A DNA stretch of 64,000 nt from Taklimakanibacter lacteus (GTDB taxonomy: Bacteria > Pseudomonadota > Alphaproteobacteria > Rhizobiales > Aestuariivirgaceae): NCBI GenBank assembly GCA_003576695.1, contig QOZQ01000001.1:248001-312000 (forward strand), in the 5' to 3' direction. Positions 8,874 to 17,807 of the stretch are shown piece after piece. The notes under the pieces were generated by a model. That model was not told where the DNA came from, searched no databases, and saw nothing but the letters and a program-made list of their open reading frames with translations. Positions within the stretch are counted from its first letter, which is position 1. Every line of letters begins with the position of its first letter. The translations under genes were made by a program, and so were the position numbers.

Positions 8874-9709
8874 GCTTCGGATACAGCCGCCGTCGCGGCG
8901 GCGGAAGATTGCTGCTGCGCTATGTTCTCGCTTCGGCCGTGACGGTCATATTCCTCTTCCCCGTCTATTGGCTCTTCATGATCTCATTCAAGACCGCGGA
9001 CGAGATCTATCACGTTCCGCCCGTATGGTACCCAAGCCAGCTGCAGCTCGGCAGCTATCTGGTGCTGTTCAGGGATGGTGACGTGCTGGCGATCCTCAAC
9101 AGCTTCATCGTGGCAGGCGTGAGCTCCCTCCTGGCGATGATTTTCGGGACCTTCTGCGCCTACAGTCTCGCCCGCTTCCGCACCGGCGGCGAGCATCTTG
9201 CCATGTGGATCATCTCGCAGCGCATGATCCCGCCGATCGCGATCGTCTTCCCGATTTTTCTCATCTACGTGCATTTCGGCTGGGTCGACACCTATTTCGG
9301 TCTCATCCTGCTCTATACCGCATTCAACCTTCCCTATGTCATCTGGATGATGCGCGGCTACATCGCCGACATCCCGCTCGAACTCGAGGAAAGCGCTCTC
9401 GTCGATGGCTGCACGCGCTGGCAGACCTTGTGGAAGGTCGTGTTCCCAATGGCGCGCTCGGGGCTGATGGCGACGGCGGTGTTCACCTTCGTCTTCGCCT
9501 GGAACGACTTCATCTTCGCGCTCATCCTCACGCGCACCGAGGTGATCACCTTCCCGGTGCAGCTCACCCACTATTTCGGCGGCCAGTCGAATTTCTGGTC
9601 GAAGATCGCCGCCATGTCTGTGCTCGGCACGCTGCCAATTTTCGTCGCCGTGACGATCATGCAACGCTATCTGGTGCGCGGCATTTCGCTCGGCGCGGTC
9701 AAGGGATAG
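8870..9709 (+). CDS. CUT1-type ABC transporter permease (UgpE/MalG-like)
   Basis: This second permease subunit of 279 residues has six hydrophobic segments and the EAA loop EESALVDGCTRWQTLWKVVF. The start at 8870 uses the ATGA overlap with the upstream permease. The N-terminus SYSRRRGGG fragment is basic and cytoplasmic. The ATPase gene begins ten bases downstream. With its partners it forms the importer of the sugar handled by the flanking dehydrogenase and transketolase. Confidence 0.93.
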   Translation: MSFGYSRRRGGGRLLLRYVLASAVTVIFLFPVYWLFMISFKTADEIYHVPPVWYPSQLQLGSYLVLFRDGDVLAILNSFIVAGVSSLLAMIFGTFCAYSLARFRTGGEHLAMWIISQRMIPPIAIVFPIFLIYVHFGWVDTYFGLILLYTAFNLPYVIWMMRGYIADIPLELEESALVDGCTRWQTLWKVVFPMARSGLMATAVFTFVFAWNDFIFALILTRTEVITFPVQLTHYFGGQSNFWSKIAAMSVLGTLPIFVAVTIMQRYLVRGISLGAVKG

Positions 9710-9719
9710 GGAGAAGCCT

Positions 9720-10820
9720 GTGGCGGATGTCAGAATAGCGGGGCTGCAGAAATATTACGGCGCGGTGCATGCCCTCAAAGGCATCGATCTGCATGTCGGC
9801 GAAGGGGAGTTTGCCATTTTCGTCGGACCGTCAGGCTGCGGCAAAAGCACGTTGCTGCGCACCATTGCCGGATTGGAGCAACTCGATGGCGGAACGATCG
9901 CCATCGGTGGGCAAATCGTCAACGACATGCGACCGCGCGACCGTAACATCGCCATGGTGTTCCAGAACTACGCGCTTTATCCCTATCTCACCGTCTATGA
10001 CAATGTCGCCTTCGGGCTTCGCGCCCGCAAGGTCGTCGAGCCCGAAATCAAGCGACGTGTCGATGAAGCTGCGGCCATGCTTGGCATCGGCCCCCTGTTA
10101 CAGCGCTATCCTCGCCAACTCTCCGGCGGCCAGCGTCAGCGCGTCGCCATTGGCCGCGCCATCGTGCGTCAGGCGCAGCTTTTTCTCTTCGACGAGCCGC
10201 TCTCCAATCTCGACGCCAAATTGCGCGACGAGATGAGGGGTGAGATCAAGAGGCTGCACCGCGAGATCGCCACCACCATGATCTATGTCACCCATGATCA
10301 GGTGGAGGCGATGACGCTCGCCGACAAGATCGTGCTGTTGCGCGATGGCCGGATCGAGCAGCTGGGGGCGCCGCTTGATCTCTTCGAGCGGCCGGCCACC
10401 GGTTTCGTGGCAGGCTTCCTGGGGTCGCCCTCGATCAACCTGATCCCGGCGAGGCTTGTCGCGCGCGGCAATGGTGCGGCCATTGCCCTGGCCACAGGCG
10501 AGACGCTGGCACTTCCGCCGGGACGAACGGAAGCCCTTGCCGGCAAGGCCGAACGCCAGGTGATCCTCGGCATCAGACCGCAACATATCAGCCGGGCCAT
10601 TGGCGGGAAAATGCCATCCGGCGTTGCGCGGGTGAGCGCCAAGGCCGACCTGATCCAGCCGACCGGGACTCGCACCTTTGTCACCTCGCATGTGGGCGGG
10701 GTCGCCGTGACCGTCGAGCTTGGCGCCCATGATGTGGGCGCTCAAGGCAGCGCCGTCGACTATGCCGTCGACCTGAACCGATCGATCCTCATCGATCCCG
10801 AAACCGACAAGGTTCTCTGA
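9720..10820 (+). CDS. CUT1-type ABC transporter ATP-binding protein (UgpC/MalK-like)
   Basis: This 366-residue ATPase has Walker A GPSGCGKST, the Q-loop in VFQNYALYPYLT, the signature LSGGQRQRVAIGRAIV, Walker B LFLFDEPLSNLDAKLR and the switch histidine in VTHD. A C-terminal TOBE/OB region of about 120 residues, as in MalK and UgpC, follows. Translation starts at GTG 9720, with GGAGA six bases upstream. It completes the importer. The next gene starts one base after the stop. Confidence 0.94.
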   Translation: MADVRIAGLQKYYGAVHALKGIDLHVGEGEFAIFVGPSGCGKSTLLRTIAGLEQLDGGTIAIGGQIVNDMRPRDRNIAMVFQNYALYPYLTVYDNVAFGLRARKVVEPEIKRRVDEAAAMLGIGPLLQRYPRQLSGGQRQRVAIGRAIVRQAQLFLFDEPLSNLDAKLRDEMRGEIKRLHREIATTMIYVTHDQVEAMTLADKIVLLRDGRIEQLGAPLDLFERPATGFVAGFLGSPSINLIPARLVARGNGAAIALATGETLALPPGRTEALAGKAERQVILGIRPQHISRAIGGKMPSGVARVSAKADLIQPTGTRTFVTSHVGGVAVTVELGAHDVGAQGSAVDYAVDLNRSILIDPETDKVL

Positions 10821-10821
10821 C

Positions 10822-11661
10822 ATGCATGAGCGCCGCCCCAATACCAGCCTGGCGCAGCGCGCCTATCACATTCGCCGCTATGCCCTGCGGATGGCGAAAG
10901 TGCAGGGCCAGGGCTATATCGCCCAGGCTTTGGGCGTCGCCGATATTCTGGCGGTATCCTATTTCCATGCGCTGAGATTTCGGCCGAGCGAGCCCGAATG
11001 GGAGGGCCGGGACCGCTTCCTGCTCTCCATTGGACACTATGCCATCGCGCTTTACGCGGCGCTCATCGAAGCCGGCATCCTGCCGGAAGATGAGATCGAG
11101 ACCTATGGATCGGATGACAGCCGCCTGCCGATGTCGGGCATGGCGGCCTATACGCCCGGCATGGAGATCACCGGCGGCTCCCTTGGCCAGGGGCTTTCCA
11201 TTGCTGTCGGCATGTGCCTGGGGCTCAAGCGCAAGAGATCGGCAAGCGTCGTCTACAATCTACTGTCCGATGGCGAGCTCAATGAAGGCTCGACCTGGGA
11301 AGCCGCCCTGTCGGCGGCGAGTTTCGGCCTCGACAATCTCATCGCCATCGTCGACGTCAATAACATGCAGGCGGACGGACCCTCGAAGAGCGTCCTGAAT
11401 TTCGAGCCGCTCGCGGAGAAGTTCCTGTCCTTTGGATGGTATGTGCAAAGGGTTAACGGGAACGACATCGAAGCCCTGTCGGCCGCTTTCGACCATGCGC
11501 GCGATTCGAGCGAGCGGAAGCCGCGCATCATCATCTGCGACACGAGGATGGGGAAGGGCATCGATTTCCTCGAAATGCGAGAGCGCAATCATTTCCTGCG
11601 TGTGGAAGCGGAAGAATGGAGTAGGGCCCTGGCGGTGCTTGATGCGGGGATGCCGCAATGA
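10822..11661 (+). CDS. transketolase, N-terminal (thiamine-diphosphate binding) subunit
   Basis: This 279-residue protein corresponds to the N-terminal third of transketolase, which binds the diphosphate of the cofactor. The metal-binding motif is seen as SDGELNEGSTWEAAL followed by VDVNNMQADG. It transfers two-carbon units between sugars together with the C-terminal subunit in the next gene (ATGA overlap at 11658). Split transketolases occur in many bacterial sugar operons and in two-subunit enzymes such as apulose-4-phosphate transketolase. A sugar kinase would normally be needed to make a phosphorylated substrate, and none is present here. Confidence 0.9.
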   Translation: MHERRPNTSLAQRAYHIRRYALRMAKVQGQGYIAQALGVADILAVSYFHALRFRPSEPEWEGRDRFLLSIGHYAIALYAALIEAGILPEDEIETYGSDDSRLPMSGMAAYTPGMEITGGSLGQGLSIAVGMCLGLKRKRSASVVYNLLSDGELNEGSTWEAALSAASFGLDNLIAIVDVNNMQADGPSKSVLNFEPLAEKFLSFGWYVQRVNGNDIEALSAAFDHARDSSERKPRIIICDTRMGKGIDFLEMRERNHFLRVEAEEWSRALAVLDAGMPQ

Positions 11662-12701
11662 AGCGCGACAAATACAAGCGTCCGCAAACCGCCAGCGGCG
11701 CGGCGCGACTCAAGACATCGGCGATGATCGCGTCGATTGCGGACGACGATCAGCCGGTGAAGACAGCGCCTTTCGGCCATTCCCTGGTTGAAGCGGCACT
11801 CGCCCGGCCGGAAATCGTCGGCATGAGCGCCGATCTTGCCAAATACACCGATCTTCATATCTTCGCGCAGGCCTGTCCCGATCGCTTTTACCAGATGGGC
11901 ATGGCCGAACAACTCCTGATGGGCGCTGCCGCCGGCATGGCGCGCGAGGGCTTTGTGCCTTTCGCCACCACCTACGCGGTCTTCGCCTCGCGCCGGGCCT
12001 ATGACTTCATCTGCATGGCGATCGCCGAGGAGAATCTCAACGTCAAGATCGTCTGCGCTCTCCCGGGCCTTACCACCGGATATGGGCCGAGCCATCAGGC
12101 GACCGAGGATCTTGCGATCTTTCGCGGACTTCCCAACCTCACCATCATCGACCCCTGCGATGCGCTCGAGATCGAACAGGCCGTACCCGCGATTGCCGAC
12201 CACCAGGGGCCCGTCTATATGCGCCTGCTGCGCGGCAAGGTGCCCCTGGTTCTGGATCGTTATGGCTATCGCTTCGAGATCGGCAAAGCGCGGATTCTGG
12301 TCGATGGCGCCGATATATTGCTCATCGCCAGTGGCCTGATGACGATGCGCGCCCTCGAAGCCGCCGAGCAGTTGGCCCAGCAGGGCATAAGGGTCGCCGT
12401 GCTGCATGTGAGCACGATCAAGCCGCTCGATCGCGAGACGATCCTGGCCGAAGCCTTGAAGCCGGGGCGACCGGTCATCGTCGCCGAGAACCATACGGTC
12501 ATTGGCGGACTTGGCGAGGCCGTGGCGGCACTTCTGCTGCGCCATGGCTTTTCGGGTCGGTTCCGCCAGATCGGTCTTCCGGACGAGTTCCTGGACGCGG
12601 GCGCATTGCCGACATTGCATGAGCGCTATGGGCTTTCCGCGGCGCGCGTCGCCGACACGATACGCACCTGGCTTGGCGGCAGGGAGCGCCGGCCGTCATA
12701 A
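11658..12701 (+). CDS. transketolase, C-terminal (pyrimidine-binding) subunit
   Basis: This 347-residue protein covers the pyrimidine-binding and C-terminal domains of transketolase. It has the glutamate-containing FYQMGMAEQLLMGAAAGMA and the segment TTGYGPSHQATEDLAIFRGL. It should form the active enzyme with the subunit encoded just upstream. About 40 basic N-terminal residues precede the domain and are not usual in the family. The stop overlaps a possible ATG of the next gene (TAATG). Confidence 0.9.
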   Translation: MKRDKYKRPQTASGAARLKTSAMIASIADDDQPVKTAPFGHSLVEAALARPEIVGMSADLAKYTDLHIFAQACPDRFYQMGMAEQLLMGAAAGMAREGFVPFATTYAVFASRRAYDFICMAIAEENLNVKIVCALPGLTTGYGPSHQATEDLAIFRGLPNLTIIDPCDALEIEQAVPAIADHQGPVYMRLLRGKVPLVLDRYGYRFEIGKARILVDGADILLIASGLMTMRALEAAEQLAQQGIRVAVLHVSTIKPLDRETILAEALKPGRPVIVAENHTVIGGLGEAVAALLLRHGFSGRFRQIGLPDEFLDAGALPTLHERYGLSAARVADTIRTWLGGRERRPS

Positions 12702-12724
12702 TGGCGAACAGCAAGGAGAGGAAA

Positions 12725-13615
12725 ATGGCATCCAGCATCTTCGCCGCGAATATCGGAGCTCCGGAAGGGCCCGTCACGCTGCCCGACGGGTCCATGTATG
12801 TCACCGAGATGTCGCACAGCACGCTCAACGTGACAAAGCTCGACCCCACGGGCCAGCGTCACGTGGTCAGGAAGACGGGTGGCCGTCCAAATGGGTTGGC
12901 GATCGACGGCGACGGCCTGATCTGGATCGCGGAAGCGGGACTGCGCGCCCTCATCTGCATCGATCCCGATGGCCGCGAGATCAAGCGGCTGGAAGGCGAC
13001 GACAGGGACGGACAGTTCCTCTTCCCCAATGATCTCGCTTTTGGACCGGACGATAACCTTTACATGACCGACTCCGGTATGGCGGTGACCGATTTCCTCG
13101 ACGGCCAGAATTTTGTCGAAGGGTACATGGACCTGAACTGGGATGGCCGCGTCTATGAGATCGATCCCAAGGCCATGAAAGTCGTTCGCATCATAGATCG
13201 CAAGATTCGCTTCACCAACGGCATCGCTTTCGGGCCGGACAATCTGCTCTATGCCAATGCCTCGTTCACCGGCGAAATCTACCATTATGACGTGTTTTCA
13301 CCAGCGCCGAAACGCCAGGTTTTCGGCAATGTGCTGCAGCCCGATGACCGCCCGGATTTCAAAGGCCCGGATGGCATGAAATTCGGCATGGATGGGCGGC
13401 TTTACTGCACAGTCTACAACCAAAAAAACGTCACGGTGCTCGACCGCGATGGTCAGGTGGCCGAGCGCCTGCCGCTCGATGGCGCCCAGCCCACCAATCT
13501 GGCTTTCTCGCGGGACGGCAAGAGAATGCTGGTGACCGAAGTATCGAAGGGGCAGGTTGAATGCATCGACGCCTCTTGCGCTGGGTTCCCGCTCTATTAT
13601 CCGAAGACGAGGTGA
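12725..13615 (+). CDS. SMP-30/gluconolactonase-family lactonase
   Basis: This 296-residue protein resembles the six-bladed propeller lactonases that hydrolyse sugar lactones with a divalent metal. Typical features are GAPEGPVTLPDGSMYVTEM at the start, NGLAIDGDGLIWIAE, and FTNGIAFGPDNLLYANAS. ATG 12725 is preferred over ATG 12701 because AAGGAGAGG lies directly before it. It is the last gene of the operon. A lactonase beside an SDR fits oxidation of a cyclic sugar to a lactone and its opening (inference). Confidence 0.85.
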   Translation: MASSIFAANIGAPEGPVTLPDGSMYVTEMSHSTLNVTKLDPTGQRHVVRKTGGRPNGLAIDGDGLIWIAEAGLRALICIDPDGREIKRLEGDDRDGQFLFPNDLAFGPDDNLYMTDSGMAVTDFLDGQNFVEGYMDLNWDGRVYEIDPKAMKVVRIIDRKIRFTNGIAFGPDNLLYANASFTGEIYHYDVFSPAPKRQVFGNVLQPDDRPDFKGPDGMKFGMDGRLYCTVYNQKNVTVLDRDGQVAERLPLDGAQPTNLAFSRDGKRMLVTEVSKGQVECIDASCAGFPLYYPKTR

Positions 13616-13670
13616 TCAAAGCCTGTCATCCGGTCCGATGTCACGACCTCACCTGGCCTGCTGAGGTTAC

Positions 13671-15014
13671 CTAACGATTGTCCTGATAATTGAACCACAG
13701 ATAAGCGCCCTTGAGATAGAGCGGGCGTAAGGCGGGTACCGGAAAGCGCGCCAAGCGCCTGGTGAGGATCGAGGGGAGATTGGCGCGCTCAGGTTTGCCG
13801 CCAATGAGATCGGCCAGCGCCGCGCCCGAATAGCTCGCCATGGCGACGCCATTGCCGTGATAGGCAAGCGCGGTCCACACGGCTTTCGCCTCGTCAAGCG
13901 GGCCGACATAGGGCACGAGATCATAAGAGAGGCAGACGAAGCCGCGCCAGAAATGGGTGATTCCGGCCTGGCCGAAGACCGGGAACATCCGGCGCAAGGT
14001 GTTCTCCATATGCGCCTGCATCGGTTCGGCGCCCGCATCGGAAGCATCGGTGCCGCCGCGGCCGCCGAACAGGAAGCGGCCGTCGGGCAGGAGCCGGAAA
14101 TAATGCAGGAGATTGCGCGTGTCATAGGCCATGAGGCGGGATGTCCAGCCCTGATCTCTTCGTTCGGCCTCGCTCAGGGGGCGGGTGACGATGATGTTGC
14201 TGAGGGCCGGCATGAGGCGCCCCCGATGATGAAGCGAGACGTCTTCCGGCGTGTAGCCATTGGTGGCGACGATGACTTTGCCCGCCGACAAAGTGCCGCC
14301 TTGCGTCGTGAGGATGTGGCGTCCGGCGCGCTCCTCCCAGCGGATGACGCGCGAGCGGCCATGGATCCTGGCGCCGGCCCTGTAAGCGGCGCGCGCCAGG
14401 CCGCGCGCATAGTTCAACGGATGAATGCTGAAGCCGACATCGCCCCTGATGCCGCCATGGAATTGCGGCGCCCACAGGCCCTGCTCCTTCATCTGGTCGA
14501 CATTCAGAAGCTCGAGCTTCTCGCCGAAGACGCGGGCCATGAAGTCGCGCTCTTCCTCGAGTTCAGCCCAGCGGTTCGGCAGATGGGCGAGCGAGATCTC
14601 GCCGCCGTCATGGATCCAGGCATCGATGCCGTGGGTGGTGCAGAGATCACGGACCAGGCCGACGGCATCCTTCATCGCGCCATGGAAGCGGCGCGTATCC
14701 TCGAGACCGTAGGATTTGATGAGGGAGGTGTAGCTCCTCTTGTGGCAGCCGATGCAGGAAAAGCCGCCATTGCGTCCGGAAGCGCCCCAGCCGGGCTCGG
14801 CCGCCTCCAGCACGCGCACATCCATGCCATATTCGCTCCTCAGGCGCAGCGCGGCGGAAAGCCCGGTGTAGCCTGCGCCAATGATGGCGATATCACATTG
14901 GGCGTCACCGGCGAGCGGCGCCGTGTCGATGCCGAGCGGAGCCGCGGTCGCTTCCCAGAAGCTCCGGACCGGGTGGTCGAAATGAAAGGCATCGGCGTGG
15001 GTCGTGGTAGGCAT
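13671..15014 (-). CDS. FAD-dependent amine oxidoreductase (PuuB/DAO family)
   Basis: This flavoprotein of about 447 residues has the FAD-binding Rossmann motif CDIAIIGAGYTGLSAALRLR and a C-terminal second FAD contact (YHGNGVAMASYSGAALADLI). The pattern GWGASGRNGGFSC is typical of gamma-glutamylputrescine oxidases and related amine oxidases, which oxidise primary amines to aldehydes. Start codons at 15026 and 15014 are both possible and neither has a clear ribosome-binding site. A longer reading to 15095 would overlap the divergent dadA-like gene and is unlikely. No other puu gene is adjacent, so the substrate is open. Confidence 0.85.
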   Translation of the reverse strand: MPTTTHADAFHFDHPVRSFWEATAAPLGIDTAPLAGDAQCDIAIIGAGYTGLSAALRLRSEYGMDVRVLEAAEPGWGASGRNGGFSCIGCHKRSYTSLIKSYGLEDTRRFHGAMKDAVGLVRDLCTTHGIDAWIHDGGEISLAHLPNRWAELEEERDFMARVFGEKLELLNVDQMKEQGLWAPQFHGGIRGDVGFSIHPLNYARGLARAAYRAGARIHGRSRVIRWEERAGRHILTTQGGTLSAGKVIVATNGYTPEDVSLHHRGRLMPALSNIIVTRPLSEAERRDQGWTSRLMAYDTRNLLHYFRLLPDGRFLFGGRGGTDASDAGAEPMQAHMENTLRRMFPVFGQAGITHFWRGFVCLSYDLVPYVGPLDEAKAVWTALAYHGNGVAMASYSGAALADLIGGKPERANLPSILTRRLARFPVPALRPLYLKGAYLWFNYQDNR

Positions 15015-15085
15015 GTGTGCTTGCATGTTGTCGGGCGGGCCCAAGTCGCCTACCACTCGGGCGTGGAAGCCGCAAAGGAAAAGCC

Positions 15086-16336
15086 ATGAAGGCACTGGTG
15101 CTGGGGGCGGGCATTGTCGGGGTGACGACCGCCTATGAACTGAACCGCGACGGCCATGAGGTCACGGTGATCGACCGTGAGACCCTCCCCGCCTCCTTCA
15201 CCTCCTATGGCAATGCCGGGTTGTTTGCGCCCAGCCATGCCTATGCCTGGTCGTCGCCGGCGGCGCCCGGCATCCTGCTCAGGTCCCTGTGGCGCAATGA
15301 CCAGGCCCTGCGCTTCCGTCCCACCGCCGATCCCCGGTTCTGGAGCTGGATGTGGAAATTCTGGCAGCAATGCACGGCCGAGCGCGCCGCCCTCAACACG
15401 CAGCGCAAGGCGCGGCTCTGCGCCTATTCGCTCAACGTGTTCCACGACACGCTGTCGCGGGCGAAGGTCGCCTATGATGGAAAGCGCGACGGCATACTCT
15501 ATCTCTATCGCAGCCAGAAAGCGCTCGATGCGGCGGGAGCGAAGGCCGACCTGTTGCGCAAGGAGGGCTGCGTGATCGAGCTGATCGGGCGCGATCAGAT
15601 CGCCGGAAAGGACCCGGCACTCAGCGATGTGAAGGAGAAGTTCGCGGGCGCCCTCTATGCGCCGAACGACGAGAGCGGCGATTGCCGGCTGTTCGCCCGC
15701 AACATGGCGACATGGCTCGAGGGGCAGGGCGTCACCTTCAAATTCGGCACGACCGTGACCGGCTTCGACCTCGACGGTGATCGCATCAGGGCCGTGGTGA
15801 CCGACAAGGGGCGCGAGAGCGCCGATGTGATCGTGCTGGCGCTCGGCGTCTATTCCCCGCATCTGGCGCGCCAGCTGGGCGCCAAGCTGCCGATCTATCC
15901 GGTGAAGGGCTATTCGATCACGGCGCCCGTCGCGGGCAAGAACAATCCGCCCGGCATCGGCGGCATCGATGAGGAGAATCTCATCGCCTATGCGCCCTAT
16001 GGCGACCGGGTGCGTGCCACGGCGACGGCGGAGTTCTCAGGCTATGGGCGAACCCACCAGCCGGAGGATTTCCGCAACATGCTGACCGTGATGCGCGAGC
16101 TGTTTCCCAACGGCGCCAATTGGGAAGCTTCGGAATACTGGGCGGGCCTCAGGCCGATGACGCCGGAAGGCACGCCGATATTGGGGCAGGGGCGCACCAG
16201 GAATCTCTGGTTCAATACCGGACAGGGTCATATGGGCTGGACGATGAGCCATGGCGCGGCACGCATCACGGCCGATCTCATCGCCGGAAAAAGGCCGGAA
16301 ATCGCGCTCGATGGCATGATTGACGCAGCGTCATAA
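15086..16336 (+). CDS. dadA: D-amino-acid dehydrogenase small-subunit-like flavoprotein
   Basis: This 416-residue flavoenzyme oxidises D-amino acids to 2-oxo acids and passes electrons to the respiratory chain at the membrane. The FAD motif VLGAGIVGVTTAYELNRDGH begins at residue 4. Family stretches GYSITAPVA and WAGLRPMTPEGTPILG are present, and the length fits DadA. ATG 15086 is supported by AAGGAAAAG upstream. It is divergent from the PuuB-like gene across roughly 70 bases. An N-acyl-D-amino-acid deacylase is encoded 4 kb downstream and could supply free D-amino acids. Confidence 0.88.
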   Translation: MKALVLGAGIVGVTTAYELNRDGHEVTVIDRETLPASFTSYGNAGLFAPSHAYAWSSPAAPGILLRSLWRNDQALRFRPTADPRFWSWMWKFWQQCTAERAALNTQRKARLCAYSLNVFHDTLSRAKVAYDGKRDGILYLYRSQKALDAAGAKADLLRKEGCVIELIGRDQIAGKDPALSDVKEKFAGALYAPNDESGDCRLFARNMATWLEGQGVTFKFGTTVTGFDLDGDRIRAVVTDKGRESADVIVLALGVYSPHLARQLGAKLPIYPVKGYSITAPVAGKNNPPGIGGIDEENLIAYAPYGDRVRATATAEFSGYGRTHQPEDFRNMLTVMRELFPNGANWEASEYWAGLRPMTPEGTPILGQGRTRNLWFNTGQGHMGWTMSHGAARITADLIAGKRPEIALDGMIDAAS

Positions 16337-16366
16337 GGGAACACATTCTCGCCTCATACGTTCCCT
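16336..16366. terminator. weak inverted repeat after dadA
   Basis: AGGGAAC (16336-16342) pairs with GTTCCCT (16360-16366) around a 17-base loop, starting at the dadA stop codon. There is no uridine run, so it may only stabilise the 3' end. Confidence 0.3.
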
Positions 16367-16404
16367 AGGCAGCAGGCATCCACAACAACAAATGAGGGGA
16401 TGAG

Positions 16405-16764
16405 ATGAAGCGAATCCTCGCTGCTCTCCTGTTCTGTGCCTTTGCCTATCCGTTCTCCGCCGCCGTCATCTCGGCACCCAGCCATGCGCAAGTCGGCATG
16501 GCCTCCTATTACAAGTCCGGCCGGCTGACCGCCAATGGCGAAAGATTCAATCCCAATGGCTACACCGCGGCGCATCGCTCGCTCAAATTCGGCACCAAGG
16601 TGCGCGTCACCAATCTGCGCAATGGCCGCTCGGTGATCGTGCGCATCAATGACCGCGGCCCGTTCATCCGCGGCCGCATCATCGATCTCGCCTATGGCGC
16701 GGCGCGCGCCGTCGGCATGCATGGCTCGGGCGTCGCCAAGGTGCGCGTCGCTGTCCTCAATTAG
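16405..16764 (+). CDS. RlpA-like septal lytic transglycosylase/double-psi beta-barrel protein
   Basis: This 119-residue exported protein is a short RlpA. After a signal peptide ending near APSHAQ, the double-psi beta-barrel domain runs from GMASYYKSG to the C-terminus. It carries the family hallmarks TANGERFNP, AAHRSLKFGTKVRVTNL and VRINDRGPF. RlpA proteins act on glycan strands stripped of peptides, or bind septal peptidoglycan. The C-terminal SPOR domain of larger RlpA proteins is missing, which is common for short rhizobial paralogues. The gene is monocistronic and has a hairpin downstream. Confidence 0.9.
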   Translation: MKRILAALLFCAFAYPFSAAVISAPSHAQVGMASYYKSGRLTANGERFNPNGYTAAHRSLKFGTKVRVTNLRNGRSVIVRINDRGPFIRGRIIDLAYGAARAVGMHGSGVAKVRVAVLN

Positions 16765-16821
16765 AGCAACGGCTGACCCTATCAAGAGTCAGAGACATTC
16801 TCATTGCCTATTCAAGGCACG

Positions 16822-16850
16822 GGCCGAAAACTCGTTCCCGGTTTTCGGCC
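16822..16850. terminator. strong hairpin between convergent rlpA and META-domain genes
   Basis: GGCCGAAAAC (16822-16831) and GTTTTCGGCC (16841-16850) form a perfect 10-bp stem with a 9-base loop in the space between two convergent genes. It could end transcription from both sides. Its core resembles the GGAAAACCGG part of the 117-bp dispersed repeat at 19221 and 23668. Confidence 0.5.
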
Positions 16851-16934
16851 TGAAATATTTTCTGAAACTTCTGCGGCAATGGCATGGATCGCCGAGGTCC
16901 TCAAGATGGCGACGGCCGATTGGCAAGCCCTTGA

Positions 16935-17705
16935 CTACATGCGGGCCAGGACGATCAGCGCACGGCCATCCGCATCCAGCAATGCGAGCTTGCGGCGCGT
17001 GGGATCGACTTTCCATGTCCGCACCTCCCGGAGTGCGGCAAAGAACTTCTGCTCCTGGTCCATGATGGCAGGGCTGCAGGCCATATTGGTGCTGGCCACA
17101 GGACCGATTGTGAAATTCTCGCCGGCGATCGTCGCCCGGCCGGTAAAGCGATTGCAGCCACCGCTGCCGGTGATTTTGCCGTCCTCGGCGATTTCGAGCA
17201 CGGTCTGAAGCCGGTCGATGACTCCGCCGCCGCGAATATCCTCGGCGAGCCAGCGGCCGGATAGACGATTCTGGTCGCCGGTCCCTGTCGAGTTTCCGCT
17301 GGTGCGCCGCAAGGTCATGTCGATCTCGTCCTTTCCGTCCGCAAGAACCGGATAGTGAGTGGTCGTGGTGAACCACTGCGCGCCGTCCACCATTATGATG
17401 GCCCGCAAACCGTAGCTGTGGTTCGATTCGATCTGCGCATCGTCGAAGGAGAGGCTGTAGCGAAACGGGACATGACCCTGCGGCATGACTGTGGTCGACG
17501 CGATGACTTTTGCCGGAGCATCCGCAAGGGATATGTCGATCAGTTTGACTTCAGCCATCGCGGATGGGGGCAGGGCTATCCTCTCGCGATAGCTGATCAT
17601 GCCGCTTATCGTGCGGCGCTTGGCTTCGGCTTCCGTCGTCCCGGCGGTTACCCACATGACGAGCAGGACCAGGGCCAGGTGTCGCCAATCAATGGAAATG
17701 AGCAT
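16935..17705 (-). CDS. exported YbaY-domain plus META/HslJ-domain protein
   Basis: This 256-residue exported protein has two domains. After a signal sequence (hydrophobic 8-22) the first domain (about 30-135) matches the YbaY/pilotin-like pattern GMISYRERIALPPSAMAEVK and DISLADAPAKVIA. The second (about 150-256) is a META/HslJ domain with GSGGCNRFTGRA, FTIGPVASTNMACSP and MDQEQKFFAAL. Such proteins are envelope stress or copper/novobiocin-resistance associated, but no precise activity is known. No lipobox cysteine is seen, so it should be periplasmic. It is transcribed toward rlpA. Confidence 0.85.
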   Translation of the reverse strand: MLISIDWRHLALVLLVMWVTAGTTEAEAKRRTISGMISYRERIALPPSAMAEVKLIDISLADAPAKVIASTTVMPQGHVPFRYSLSFDDAQIESNHSYGLRAIIMVDGAQWFTTTTHYPVLADGKDEIDMTLRRTSGNSTGTGDQNRLSGRWLAEDIRGGGVIDRLQTVLEIAEDGKITGSGGCNRFTGRATIAGENFTIGPVASTNMACSPAIMDQEQKFFAALREVRTWKVDPTRRKLALLDADGRALIVLARM

Positions 17706-17807
17706 CGTTTGTCACCCTGATCCAAATGCCGCCTCTCAATGAATGATGGGCAGCTTATCGGGTGGAGTCTATCCCAATCACGTCGGGTTTTGAGAGGGCG
17801 TCTCCAC

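Noticed and set aside
15017..15085. Upstream extension of the DadA-like frame
   Set aside because: The FAD motif normally starts within a few residues of the N-terminus, and ATG 15086 has a purine-rich ribosome-binding site.
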